This document shows, piece after piece, positions 9,301 through 16,322 of a DNA stretch of 64,000 nucleotides (its first letter is position 1; each line of letters opens with the position of its first letter). Below the pieces are notes generated by a model. It was not told where the DNA came from, ran no database searches, and saw only the letters and a program-made list of their open reading frames with translations. Source of the stretch: JBCCCJ01 sp039029315 (GTDB lineage: Bacteria; Bacteroidota; Bacteroidia; J057); NCBI GenBank assembly GCA_039029315.1, contig JBCCGK010000019.1:1-64000 (forward strand), written 5' to 3'. The translations under genes were made by a program, and so were the position numbers.

Positions 9301-10501
9301 CCCGATTGGCCTCCTGCTGAACGGTGGGATGGAGATCGCTGGAACGTTGACGTTCGCTGATGGAATTATTAGCAGTTCTACTGGTGGAGGAGGTGCATCA
9401 GGTGGAAGCATTGCTTCTGAATCAAATATTGTGACATTTTTAGAAGGAAGTAGCCATGCAGGTGCCGATGATGACAGTCATGTGGATGGGATCGTTGCCT
9501 TTCAGGGACCTGGCACATTTTTCTTTCCAATTGGAGATGGAATAAATCTGCATACACTTGCGGCACTTGGGGTCAGTGGGAACCAAGGTGGTTCCTCTGA
9601 TGAGTTCCGATCTGAATATTTTCGCACGAATCCCCGGACAGAAGTTGGGAGTGCTGTTGATCCTGGAAATGTTGGATACGTGAGTCCTAATGAATACTGG
9701 ATTCTGGACCGAGCTGCTGCATCCAGCACCCCTAAACAAGTCCAACTGACCTACCGCAACCCCAATAGTGGAATTGTGAATATTGCTTCTGCGTATGTGG
9801 TTCGCTATACTGGAACTTTGTGGGAACAAGCTGGGGGGAATGGCCATTTGGCAGATGTTGAAGATGTACCTAACAATAGTGGAACCATCACCTCTGCAGG
9901 TGTGAGTAATTTCAGTGCTGTGACCTTTGCAGATAATGGCGAATCTTTCCCGGTAGAATTATCCGCTTTCGATGCAGCCTTAGTTGGAGAAGATGTCCAA
10001 TTGGATTGGCGAACAGAGAGTGAAACCAATAATGCGTTTTTTGTGGTGGAAAGATCTGATAATCTTCAAACGTTTCTGTCGATTGGAGAAGTCATTGGAG
10101 CTGGCACAAGCAGCCAACCTAATGAATATGTATTCCTCGATGAGAAGCCCCATGAAGGGCTGAACTATTATCGATTAAAACAAGTAGATTTTGATGGGCA
10201 GTTCAGTTTTTCTCATATTGTAGCAATCCATATAGGAGAATCAACTATCCCACAATTGGTAGGCGTATATCCTAATCCTACCAAGACGAGTAGCCAAGTG
10301 GAGGTATTCCTGCCACAAGCAGCCAGGCTCAAAGTGAAGGTCTTTGCCATGGACGGACGGATGGTGGCCCAGCAGACTTTTGAGGGAAATGAAGGAATGA
10401 ATCAAATGATGATTCCTTTTGATCGTTTGCCAAATGGCCTGTATGTTCTTGAAACATTTGTCCTGGGAAGCCGATTCGTCTCAAGAATTATGAAAGAATA
10501 G
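6350..10501 (+). CDS. Large multidomain T9SS-secreted protein with fibronectin-like repeats
   Basis: 1383-aa secreted protein starting at the ATG at 6350, which begins a clean signal peptide (MKKHFLLSLFILCLFSQSVG); the frame is open further up but that part looks non-coding. After a lectin/jelly-roll-like domain (about 21-240) come fibronectin type III-like repeats to about residue 600 (recurring TATGEYVVY-like and DITGL-like motifs), a lamin-tail-like module around 610-850, a Gly/Asp-rich beta-helix-like stretch beginning at WTGENDNNWFDCNNW, a region of about 150 residues typical of T9SS cargo just before the end, and a type A sorting domain (YPNPTKTSS ... MDGRMVAQQ ... NGLYVLETF). It is probably a surface adhesin or structural protein; no enzymatic domain is seen. 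Confidence 0.85.
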   Translation: MKKHFLLSLFILCLFSQSVGQMDITATGVAVVIDFDNTLSGVNNGQFQAPTSYVVATPSAGELDRDAFQVSTNAGSATFVWPGSPTNETNGQGLSNGGVTNNGVYAFSNDGGTNRFLGVQPIGSFFTPGAIILHVHNNTGVTVDGLDIAYTGFGYSDGADMQADVYFSTDNSTYSQIGSLTYQTTGASSWSSSNLTGSASGLSIPDGSSIYVRWVVSQYTGSGSRSEIGLDDISITLNVGASCPGTPTLASTGLGFTGTDETSTTLSWINGDGANRIVVVRANSAVSATPTDNTTYSADPVLGNGADIGTGEYVVYNGNGSSTTITGLAGGTPYHVAIFEYNCGSGSELYLNPGAFASETSLPEDVGNFASDCITNSTVDLSWEMPTGSYDGIMIFARETTPPSQPTIDANDPSLSSSNADYSASSDIGTLGRLVYDGSGTSLSVSGLPTGANIIFKAYTYRFLSGTLWSDGTQRSLTINLNEISTFGALPSDQQIALSWTNPTSIACFDEIMIVGKDGSAVGVTPSGNGASYSADPIFGNGTEIATGEYVVYKGTGTSVDITGLTNGTTYHFTAFVRDGTEWSTGISLSAIPALVTVLDQGDLVIISVNTDINSGDDEVCFFAFQAIAPGTAIDFTDNGYERSNPGQWGDTEGTIRVVWNGASALDAGTIICIQGEGNTSSDFDVYTCGTLDTDWTISSLNGSLYSFNLNNADEIFIMQNGSWVNPGNSHDADYTGNVLYGWTATGWGVGSGTALSYLYPGLNCFHTDVTGLSNNDKVKYTGVLTSATRNEWIARINNSANWTGYADNSAYNSGGPDYANSNLCLVPITASSVSEGRWTGENDNNWFDCNNWDDRRVPDATVNVNISATAVTSPRIDADANFSDEFGDLAQCNNLSIQALTLELEDVDDILEVNGNLELSGTGALDMDGSGSSDGTLRLRGNWTNAIGTPSSFEQGESTINFDGSTQQTLFNEEEFADVELNNPIGLLLNGGMEIAGTLTFADGIISSSTGGGGASGGSIASESNIVTFLEGSSHAGADDDSHVDGIVAFQGPGTFFFPIGDGINLHTLAALGVSGNQGGSSDEFRSEYFRTNPRTEVGSAVDPGNVGYVSPNEYWILDRAAASSTPKQVQLTYRNPNSGIVNIASAYVVRYTGTLWEQAGGNGHLADVEDVPNNSGTITSAGVSNFSAVTFADNGESFPVELSAFDAALVGEDVQLDWRTESETNNAFFVVERSDNLQTFLSIGEVIGAGTSSQPNEYVFLDEKPHEGLNYYRLKQVDFDGQFSFSHIVAIHIGESTIPQLVGVYPNPTKTSSQVEVFLPQAARLKVKVFAMDGRMVAQQTFEGNEGMNQMMIPFDRLPNGLYVLETFVLGSRFVSRIMKE

Positions 10502-10580
10502 GGGATAGATACCTTGGACATATCCTCTCCCTCAAAACAGATATTTTGTAAGAAAGTTGTTTGATATTCTTTTACCTTAT

Positions 10581-10617
10581 TCTCGCCAGTTCTCCCAAGA
10601 AGAGAGAACTGGCGAGA
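10581..10617. promoter_or_regulatory. Perfect 14-bp inverted repeat ahead of the 10638 gene
   Basis: TCTCGCCAGTTCTC (10581-10594) and GAGAACTGGCGAGA (10604-10617) are exact reverse complements separated by 9 nt. The hairpin ends 20 nt before the ATG at 10638. Neither strand has a T-run after the stem, so it is a poor intrinsic terminator. It could be an RNA stability or translation-control element, a processing site between two exoprotein genes, or a dyad operator. Confidence 0.7.
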
Positions 10618-10637
10618 AGCTCTATCTTCACATCGGT

Positions 10638-13058
10638 ATGCGAATTATCTTTATTTCCTTGCTGCAAGTATGTTTACTCAACCCAATGGTTGGGCAGGTT
10701 TTCATTTCTGAATATATTGAAGGAAGTGGCAACAATAAGTGCATAGAAATATACAATGGTTCTGGCATTGTGCTTGATTTGGTGAGTGGAGGGTATGGGA
10801 TTGAAATCTATTCAAATGGATCGGTAAGTCCTGGGGCTCCTATCAACTTTGCAGGCCCAGCAGCAATGAGTTTGGCAGTGGGAGATGTCTATGTTATTTG
10901 CAACTCATCAGCTGCTGCAGGCTTGTTGGCCCTTGCAGACCAAACAACTGGAAGTCTGAATTTTAATGGAAATGATGCCATTGCCTTGTTCAATAGCGGA
11001 GGAATCCTAGATGTGGTTGGACAAATCGGTTTTGACCCTGGGACAGAATGGACGGGAGCTTGTTGTCCTGAAGGAAGTGCGGATGGCACCCTCTATCGAA
11101 AACCCTACCTTACCAATCCATCCTTTGATGGAAGTTCTGCATTTGACCCAGACACAGAATGGGACTGCGATCCGGTAGATACCTTTTCGGATCTGGGAAT
11201 GCATGCTACCGTTGGCTGTGCGATTGACAAATTGGTCGTCTCGCAAAGCTCCTGTAACAATGGAATTGCAACTGTCAGTTTGGACTTCACAGAGATCAAT
11301 CCTACTTCAGCGAATTTTCAATTGACAGTCACCCCAGATCCGATGCTCTTAAGTGGAACCTATGCCTATGCAAGTCTTCCCCTCAGTCTCTCAGGATTCC
11401 TTGGAGACAATACGACCCAATATGATTTTTTGGTGGAAGATTTGAATCCATCCTGCCTAACCCAGGAACTTCAAAATTTGGTCTTCAATTGCCCTGTAGC
11501 TGATGTGCTCTCATTTACAACCGAACCGCAGGGGTGTGTAGAAACTACGGAGGCCTTTACAATTCAGGTTTGTGCAATTGAGAGTAGTAGTGGAGATCCC
11601 CAACCAGATTATACCCAAACAATTACGTTAAGCTTGAATGGAACACCAAGTGGTACGTTAACAGGAGCGACAAGTCAAGCGGCGGTCAATGGTTGTGCAA
11701 CCTTTAGCTTCACCTATGATGCCGTAGAGACCATTTCCTTTACAGCATCTGATGGTACATTGCCCAGTGCCGCATCGAGTTCCTATCCTTTTGAAATTAA
11801 TTGTCCTGCCTTGACGATATACACAGGCTTTATCAATCCTTGTGGCAATGATGGCCCGAATGAATTGATCGCCATGTCTTCCGGACTTGTAGCTGTGGAT
11901 GTCCAGGATATTGTTTTTGCGTCCATTGATCAATCGAGTGCCATCCAGCCAGATGTAAGGCATACCTGGTCCCAAAGCGGATCAGATCTGGCAGGAAGTA
12001 CCACGAGAGTGTGTGGAGGCACCTCTGCTGATATCAAATGCCATCGCATCATGGATATCAGCAACCCAGCAGACAATGCCACGATTACAACACTCTTGGG
12101 CCAACTGAATCTCCAAGCCGGATGTTCTGGCAATTTGTTTGTGTCACCTACAGGAGGAGGGATGGGAAGCATACCTTCCAACTCAGCAGTGGTCATGTTC
12201 TTGGGCGCCGGAGGCAATATGAGTGGCACCATTGCGGCTGGCTTTCATGGATTGGGCACCAACCTGGATTTTTCTTCTTATTGTGGCTATATGCCGATTT
12301 ATGCGATCTTCGGAGAGCACATCAATACCATTACCACCTTTGGGTTTTATAGCAATACAGCTGCCAGAACTTATCAAGTCAGTATTGCAGGAGATATTAC
12401 CTCTCAACTGGCTTATCCTGACCCCAGCTCTAGTCTCGAACCGGAACGCGTAACGGTGGCAGGATCATATGCAGCCGGAGGGAGTTGTACGCCGACGGAC
12501 TTGTTTGGAGATTTTGTTTTGACCCAAGCTCCGTTTGAGTTAGAGTTGGTCAGGCAGGACGATGAGCAGGTTCTGATTCATTGGGTACATTCATTTGAGT
12601 CAGACAATGGAAAGTTAAGTTTGGAGCGGAGTCAGAATGGCGCGGAATTTTCCCCCTTAGTGGATCTGGTCGCTGCATCTTCTGGCTCATGGATGGACCC
12701 ATCTCCAATTCAGGGGCACAGCTATTATCGCTTGAAGTGGACGGAGCAGGCTGGAATCGTAACCTATTCAGAAGTACAATCCATTTGGCTCAATCAATCT
12801 GTATTGATTTCTTCTCTTCGATTGTTTCCCAATCCCGCAAAAGACAAATTAGTCATCCATTTCCGATCAAAAATGCGTCAAGAAGTAAGCCTGCAACTTC
12901 TGTCGGCTGATGGAAAAATCGCGATGTCCCATGCCTTGAATGTAGACAAAGGAAAGGTCTCCATCCCACTGGATATCAAGGAATTGAGCTCTGGAATTTT
13001 TCATCTGCAATTGAAGTCTTCAGGCGATTTTCTCGCACAAACCTTCGTCAAGCAATAA
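10638..13058 (+). CDS. T9SS-secreted protein with lamin-tail-like N-terminal domain
   Basis: 806-aa secreted protein from the ATG at 10638, which starts the signal peptide MRIIFISLLQVCLLNPMVGQ. The first domain (VFISEYIEGSGNNKCIEIYN onward, about 21-190) is of the lamin-tail/endonuclease-associated type common in Bacteroidota exoproteins. The middle includes an Ig-like stretch (about 315-420), and the C-terminus (LFPNPAKDKLV ... ADGKIAMS ... SSGIFHLQL) is a type A T9SS sorting domain. No catalytic motif is seen. It follows another T9SS cargo gene by 136 nt on the same strand, with a perfect hairpin in between. Confidence 0.82.
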   Translation: MRIIFISLLQVCLLNPMVGQVFISEYIEGSGNNKCIEIYNGSGIVLDLVSGGYGIEIYSNGSVSPGAPINFAGPAAMSLAVGDVYVICNSSAAAGLLALADQTTGSLNFNGNDAIALFNSGGILDVVGQIGFDPGTEWTGACCPEGSADGTLYRKPYLTNPSFDGSSAFDPDTEWDCDPVDTFSDLGMHATVGCAIDKLVVSQSSCNNGIATVSLDFTEINPTSANFQLTVTPDPMLLSGTYAYASLPLSLSGFLGDNTTQYDFLVEDLNPSCLTQELQNLVFNCPVADVLSFTTEPQGCVETTEAFTIQVCAIESSSGDPQPDYTQTITLSLNGTPSGTLTGATSQAAVNGCATFSFTYDAVETISFTASDGTLPSAASSSYPFEINCPALTIYTGFINPCGNDGPNELIAMSSGLVAVDVQDIVFASIDQSSAIQPDVRHTWSQSGSDLAGSTTRVCGGTSADIKCHRIMDISNPADNATITTLLGQLNLQAGCSGNLFVSPTGGGMGSIPSNSAVVMFLGAGGNMSGTIAAGFHGLGTNLDFSSYCGYMPIYAIFGEHINTITTFGFYSNTAARTYQVSIAGDITSQLAYPDPSSSLEPERVTVAGSYAAGGSCTPTDLFGDFVLTQAPFELELVRQDDEQVLIHWVHSFESDNGKLSLERSQNGAEFSPLVDLVAASSGSWMDPSPIQGHSYYRLKWTEQAGIVTYSEVQSIWLNQSVLISSLRLFPNPAKDKLVIHFRSKMRQEVSLQLLSADGKIAMSHALNVDKGKVSIPLDIKELSSGIFHLQLKSSGDFLAQTFVKQ

Positions 13059-13088
13059 TTGTTTAGACCATTTTTTTTCCTATATTTG
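13059..13088 (+). promoter_or_regulatory. Bacteroidota-type promoter
   Basis: TTG (13059-13061), 19 nt, then TATATTTG (13081-13088) matches the Bacteroidota consensus well. It begins right after the stop codon of the exoprotein gene. The predicted start is near 13095. An intrinsic terminator follows at 13157-13186, before glgB at 13255, so the promoter yields either a short RNA of about 90 nt or a glgB leader subject to attenuation. Confidence 0.55.
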
Positions 13089-13156
13089 AATAATACGAAA
13101 CAGAATCTCTTTGATCCTGCTTAATATTTCCTTTTACCGTCCTGTTTTCTGAAACG

Positions 13157-13186
13157 AAGCCTTCCATATAATTGGGAAGGCTTTTT
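13157..13186 (+). terminator. Intrinsic terminator
   Basis: AAGCCTTCC (13157-13165) pairs with GGAAGGCTT (13175-13183) across a 9-nt loop, with the U-run at 13182-13186. It ends transcription of the exoprotein gene and lies downstream of the promoter-like element at 13059. Confidence 0.85.
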
Positions 13187-13254
13187 GATCAATGATCCTT
13201 GTTTAAGGAAGGGAGGTTGAGGATATTTGCCTACTCAAGCAACTCTTCTCAGTT

Positions 13255-15291
13255 ATGGCCCAATCCTCAGACAAAATTTTTGCACTCATACAGGATGATC
13301 CTTGGTTGGAGCCATTCTCATCTCAAATCGAGGCAAGATACCGACGCTATGCCAGCCAACTAGCTTCAATTGAACAGCAATATGGAAGCCTTAGATCCTT
13401 TGCCAATGTACATCACCATCTCGGCTTCCATTATGATCAGGAAAAAAAAGGCTGGTGGTACCGGGAGTGGGCCCCTCGTGCAAAAGCACTCTCCCTGATT
13501 GGAGACTTCAACCAATGGGATCGACAAGCCACCCAAATGACAAGAGGCGACAAAGGAGTATGGGAAGTCTTTGTGGCAGATCAGGAAACACAGACTTCCA
13601 TGTCTCACCAGACAGAGGTGAAAGTTCATGTGGAGGGAGACAATGGAAATCTTGACAGAATTCCTGCATACATCCGAAGAGCTATTCAAAAAGCAGGGAG
13701 TCATGATTTTGTTGGGCAGATATGGGAGCCTCCGCATCCGTTTGTGTGGACGGATCAGGCATTTCAGGTAGATGAGATTGATTCTCTTCTGATTTATGAA
13801 TGCCATGTCGGCATGGCCCTGGAAGAACACAAAGTTGGTAGCTGGCATGAATTCGCCACTCAGATTCTTCCCAGAATCTCCCGTTTGGGATATACAGCGA
13901 TCCAGCTTATGGCTGTACATGAACATCCATATTATGGCTCATTTGGATACCATGTGTCTAACTTTTTCGCCCCCTCCTCCCGATTTGGAACACCTGAAGA
14001 ATTGAAATTCCTGATCAATGAAGCCCACAAAGTCGGGATTGCAGTGATTATGGATGTCGTGCATTCACATGCGGTCAAAAATGTAGCAGAAGGCCTCAAT
14101 CAATTTGATGGATCAGAAGCCCAATATTTTCATGCTGGCCCAAGAGGAGAACATCCTGATTGGGATTCCAAATTATTTGATTATGGCAAAGAGGAAGTTC
14201 AACAATTCCTGCTGTCGAATCTGACCTATTGGCTGGAGGAATTTCATTTTGATGGATTTAGGTTCGATGGAGTAACTTCCATGCTGTATTTTCATCATGG
14301 CAATACAGTTTTCGACCATTATGACAAATATTTTGGGGATGGAATAGAATGGGATGCCATCACCTATCTCCAATTGGCCAATCATTTGATTCATGAAATC
14401 CGGCCTTCTGCCATTGTCATTGCAGAAGATATGAGTGGGATTCCGGGCGCATGTATTCCCATTGAAGATGGAGGCCTGGGATTTGATTATCGACTGGGGA
14501 TGGGAATTCCTGATTATTGGATAAAATTGCTGAAACACAGCAAGGACGAAGAGTGGAACTTGCATGAGATCTGGCATACGCTTAGCAATCGGAGGTATAA
14601 GGAAAAAACCATCGCCTATGCCGAATCTCATGATCAAGGATTGGTTGGAGACAAGACCATTGCTTTTCGTCTCATGGACCAGGAAATGTACTGGCATATG
14701 CAAGTAGGGGATGGACATGCTGTCATCGAACGAGGGATTGCGCTTCACAAACTGATTCGGTTGCTGACAGCGACCCTGGGAGGAGAGGCTTATCTGTCCT
14801 TCATTGGCAATGAGTTCGGTCATCCAGAATGGATTGATTTTCCTCGTGAAGGAAATAACTGGTCTTACCAACATGCCAGGCGCCAATGGTCTCTTGTGGA
14901 TAGAGAAGACTTGACATACAAATTCCTTCAACAGTTTGATCAGGAAATGATCCATCTGTTAAAGACATTCAAGATTCTGTCTAGTCTTCCAGCTCAACAG
15001 ATTTGGCTGGATGAGGAGAATCTGATCCTCATTTATGAGCGAAACAATCTGATATTTGTTTGTGGACTTCATCCGACACAATCTGTTCCGGATTATATTT
15101 TTCCTGTTCCTCAGGTAGGAACGTATCGTGTGATTCTGGATTCTGATTCTCCTGATATGGGAGGACATGGACGTGTTGATCCTGATAGTAGATATTTCTC
15201 TCAAACAAGCAAAAGTCAAGGCCCCACCTTGCAGATTTATATTCCAAGCAGAACAGCATTGGTTTTTGAAAAGGAAAAAGACAATGAATGA
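13255..15291 (+). CDS. glgB: 1,4-alpha-glucan branching enzyme (GH13)
   Basis: 678-aa glycogen branching enzyme that makes alpha-1,6 branches in glucan. An N-terminal CBM48-type domain (GWWYREWAPRAKALSLIGDF, about 66-85) precedes the GH13 catalytic barrel. The catalytic residues are visible: nucleophile Asp338 in FRFDGVTSML, acid/base Glu391 in IAEDMSG and the third carboxylate Asp460 in YAESHDQ; DVVHSHA is conserved region I. Length and motifs resemble the eukaryote-like branching enzyme subgroup (close to GBE1) found in some Bacteroidota rather than E. coli GlgB. No other glycogen genes are adjacent. Its stop overlaps the start of pncC, so the two are cotranscribed. Confidence 0.92.
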   Translation: MAQSSDKIFALIQDDPWLEPFSSQIEARYRRYASQLASIEQQYGSLRSFANVHHHLGFHYDQEKKGWWYREWAPRAKALSLIGDFNQWDRQATQMTRGDKGVWEVFVADQETQTSMSHQTEVKVHVEGDNGNLDRIPAYIRRAIQKAGSHDFVGQIWEPPHPFVWTDQAFQVDEIDSLLIYECHVGMALEEHKVGSWHEFATQILPRISRLGYTAIQLMAVHEHPYYGSFGYHVSNFFAPSSRFGTPEELKFLINEAHKVGIAVIMDVVHSHAVKNVAEGLNQFDGSEAQYFHAGPRGEHPDWDSKLFDYGKEEVQQFLLSNLTYWLEEFHFDGFRFDGVTSMLYFHHGNTVFDHYDKYFGDGIEWDAITYLQLANHLIHEIRPSAIVIAEDMSGIPGACIPIEDGGLGFDYRLGMGIPDYWIKLLKHSKDEEWNLHEIWHTLSNRRYKEKTIAYAESHDQGLVGDKTIAFRLMDQEMYWHMQVGDGHAVIERGIALHKLIRLLTATLGGEAYLSFIGNEFGHPEWIDFPREGNNWSYQHARRQWSLVDREDLTYKFLQQFDQEMIHLLKTFKILSSLPAQQIWLDEENLILIYERNNLIFVCGLHPTQSVPDYIFPVPQVGTYRVILDSDSPDMGGHGRVDPDSRYFSQTSKSQGPTLQIYIPSRTALVFEKEKDNE

Positions 15292-15775
15292 CTCAATTCT
15301 TGCCCTTGCCAAGGAGACGATCCGCCTGGGAAAAACTCATAAGAAGGTAGTAGCGGTAGCTGAATCATGTACTGGAGGCTTAATAGCTGCCTACCTTACG
15401 GCAATTCCTGGCTCATCATCCGTATTTGATAGAGGATTTGTTACCTATAGCAATGCTGCAAAACACGATCTGCTGGATGTCCCGGTATCACTTATAGAAA
15501 CAGATGGGGCTGTCAGCGCATCTGTGGCAGAATCTATGGCCCAAGGGGCCCTGGCAGCATCCAAGGCAGATGTGGCTGTGTCAGTAACCGGAATTGCAGG
15601 ACCGGGAGGAGGATCTGCCCACAAAGCTGTAGGATTGGTTTTCATGGGGCAACTGTCAACAACTCAGCCGCTCTCTCACCAACAATTTCAATTTGAGGGA
15701 AATCGGGAAGAGGTACGACTCCAAACTGTTGAGAAAGCGCTGGAGGCCATATGCTTTCTGCTCTCAGCTCAATAG
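15284..15775 (+). CDS. pncC: Nicotinamide-nucleotide amidohydrolase (CinA C-terminal type)
   Basis: 163-aa stand-alone CinA C-terminal domain protein. It hydrolyses nicotinamide mononucleotide to nicotinic acid mononucleotide in NAD salvage. The family motifs AESCTGGLIAAYLT (catalytic Ser/Thr region, about residues 26-39), GFVTYSNAAK and TGIAGPGGGS are intact. The ATG at 15284 overlaps the glgB stop by 8 nt and is the first codon giving the family's normal N-terminus, although the frame is open earlier inside glgB. Confidence 0.92.
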   Translation: MNDSILALAKETIRLGKTHKKVVAVAESCTGGLIAAYLTAIPGSSSVFDRGFVTYSNAAKHDLLDVPVSLIETDGAVSASVAESMAQGALAASKADVAVSVTGIAGPGGGSAHKAVGLVFMGQLSTTQPLSHQQFQFEGNREEVRLQTVEKALEAICFLLSAQ

Positions 15776-15802
15776 GTGCTTGCCCCCCTTCATCTAATTT
15801 GA

Positions 15803-16114
15803 TTACAAAAACCCTAACTCCAGCATTGCTTCTTCTGACATCATGTCTTTGGACCAGGGAGGATCAAAGGTAAGTTCTACAACTGCTTCTGTAACCCCGG
15901 ACACTCCTTGTGCTTTCTGCGTCACCTCTTCTGGCAAAATTTCTGCTGCAGGGCAAGCTGGCGCTGTAAGTGTCATCAATATCTTGGCACTTCCTTCTTC
16001 AGACACACTGATATCATAGATCAATCCCAATTCATAAATATTCACTGGAATCTCAGGATCGTAGATCGTCTTGATTTGCTCGATGATGGTTTCTTTGATG
16101 TTGAATGTATCCAT
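15803..16114 (-). CDS. MIP18/DUF59 family iron-sulfur assembly protein
   Basis: 103-aa cytoplasmic protein of the DUF59 (MIP18/SufT/PaaD-like) family. Hallmarks are YDPEIPVNIYELGLIYDI near the N-terminus and the cysteine motif TAPACPAAEILP, followed by DPPWSKDMMSEEA near the end. Relatives act in maturation or loading of iron-sulfur clusters, often in suf operons; here it stands alone, convergent with pncC. The ATG at 16114 is preferred over an upstream TTG at 16129. Confidence 0.9.
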   Translation of the reverse strand: MDTFNIKETIIEQIKTIYDPEIPVNIYELGLIYDISVSEEGSAKILMTLTAPACPAAEILPEEVTQKAQGVSGVTEAVVELTFDPPWSKDMMSEEAMLELGFL

Positions 16115-16322
16115 GCAGTAAAGGTACAAATTCTCACAACTTCATATCTGATGGATGCGCGACAAATATCCCCATCCAGAGAATTCAATCAGTCGAGAAA
16201 GAGAATAGGCTTACGAGACCGTTCTTTTTTCTTGATTTTGTCAGGTGGCTTGTCTGATGCGTTAGGACCAAAGGCTTTATTTTTTTTATACCTTTGAAGG
16301 ATCGAAATTAATTTGATTTTTT

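Noticed and set aside
10595..10603. Terminator after the 6350 gene
   Set aside because: The 14-bp hairpin lacks a U-run on both strands.
14173..14955. 260-codon minus-strand frame
   Set aside because: It is antisense to the conserved catalytic domain of glgB and carries no motif of its own.
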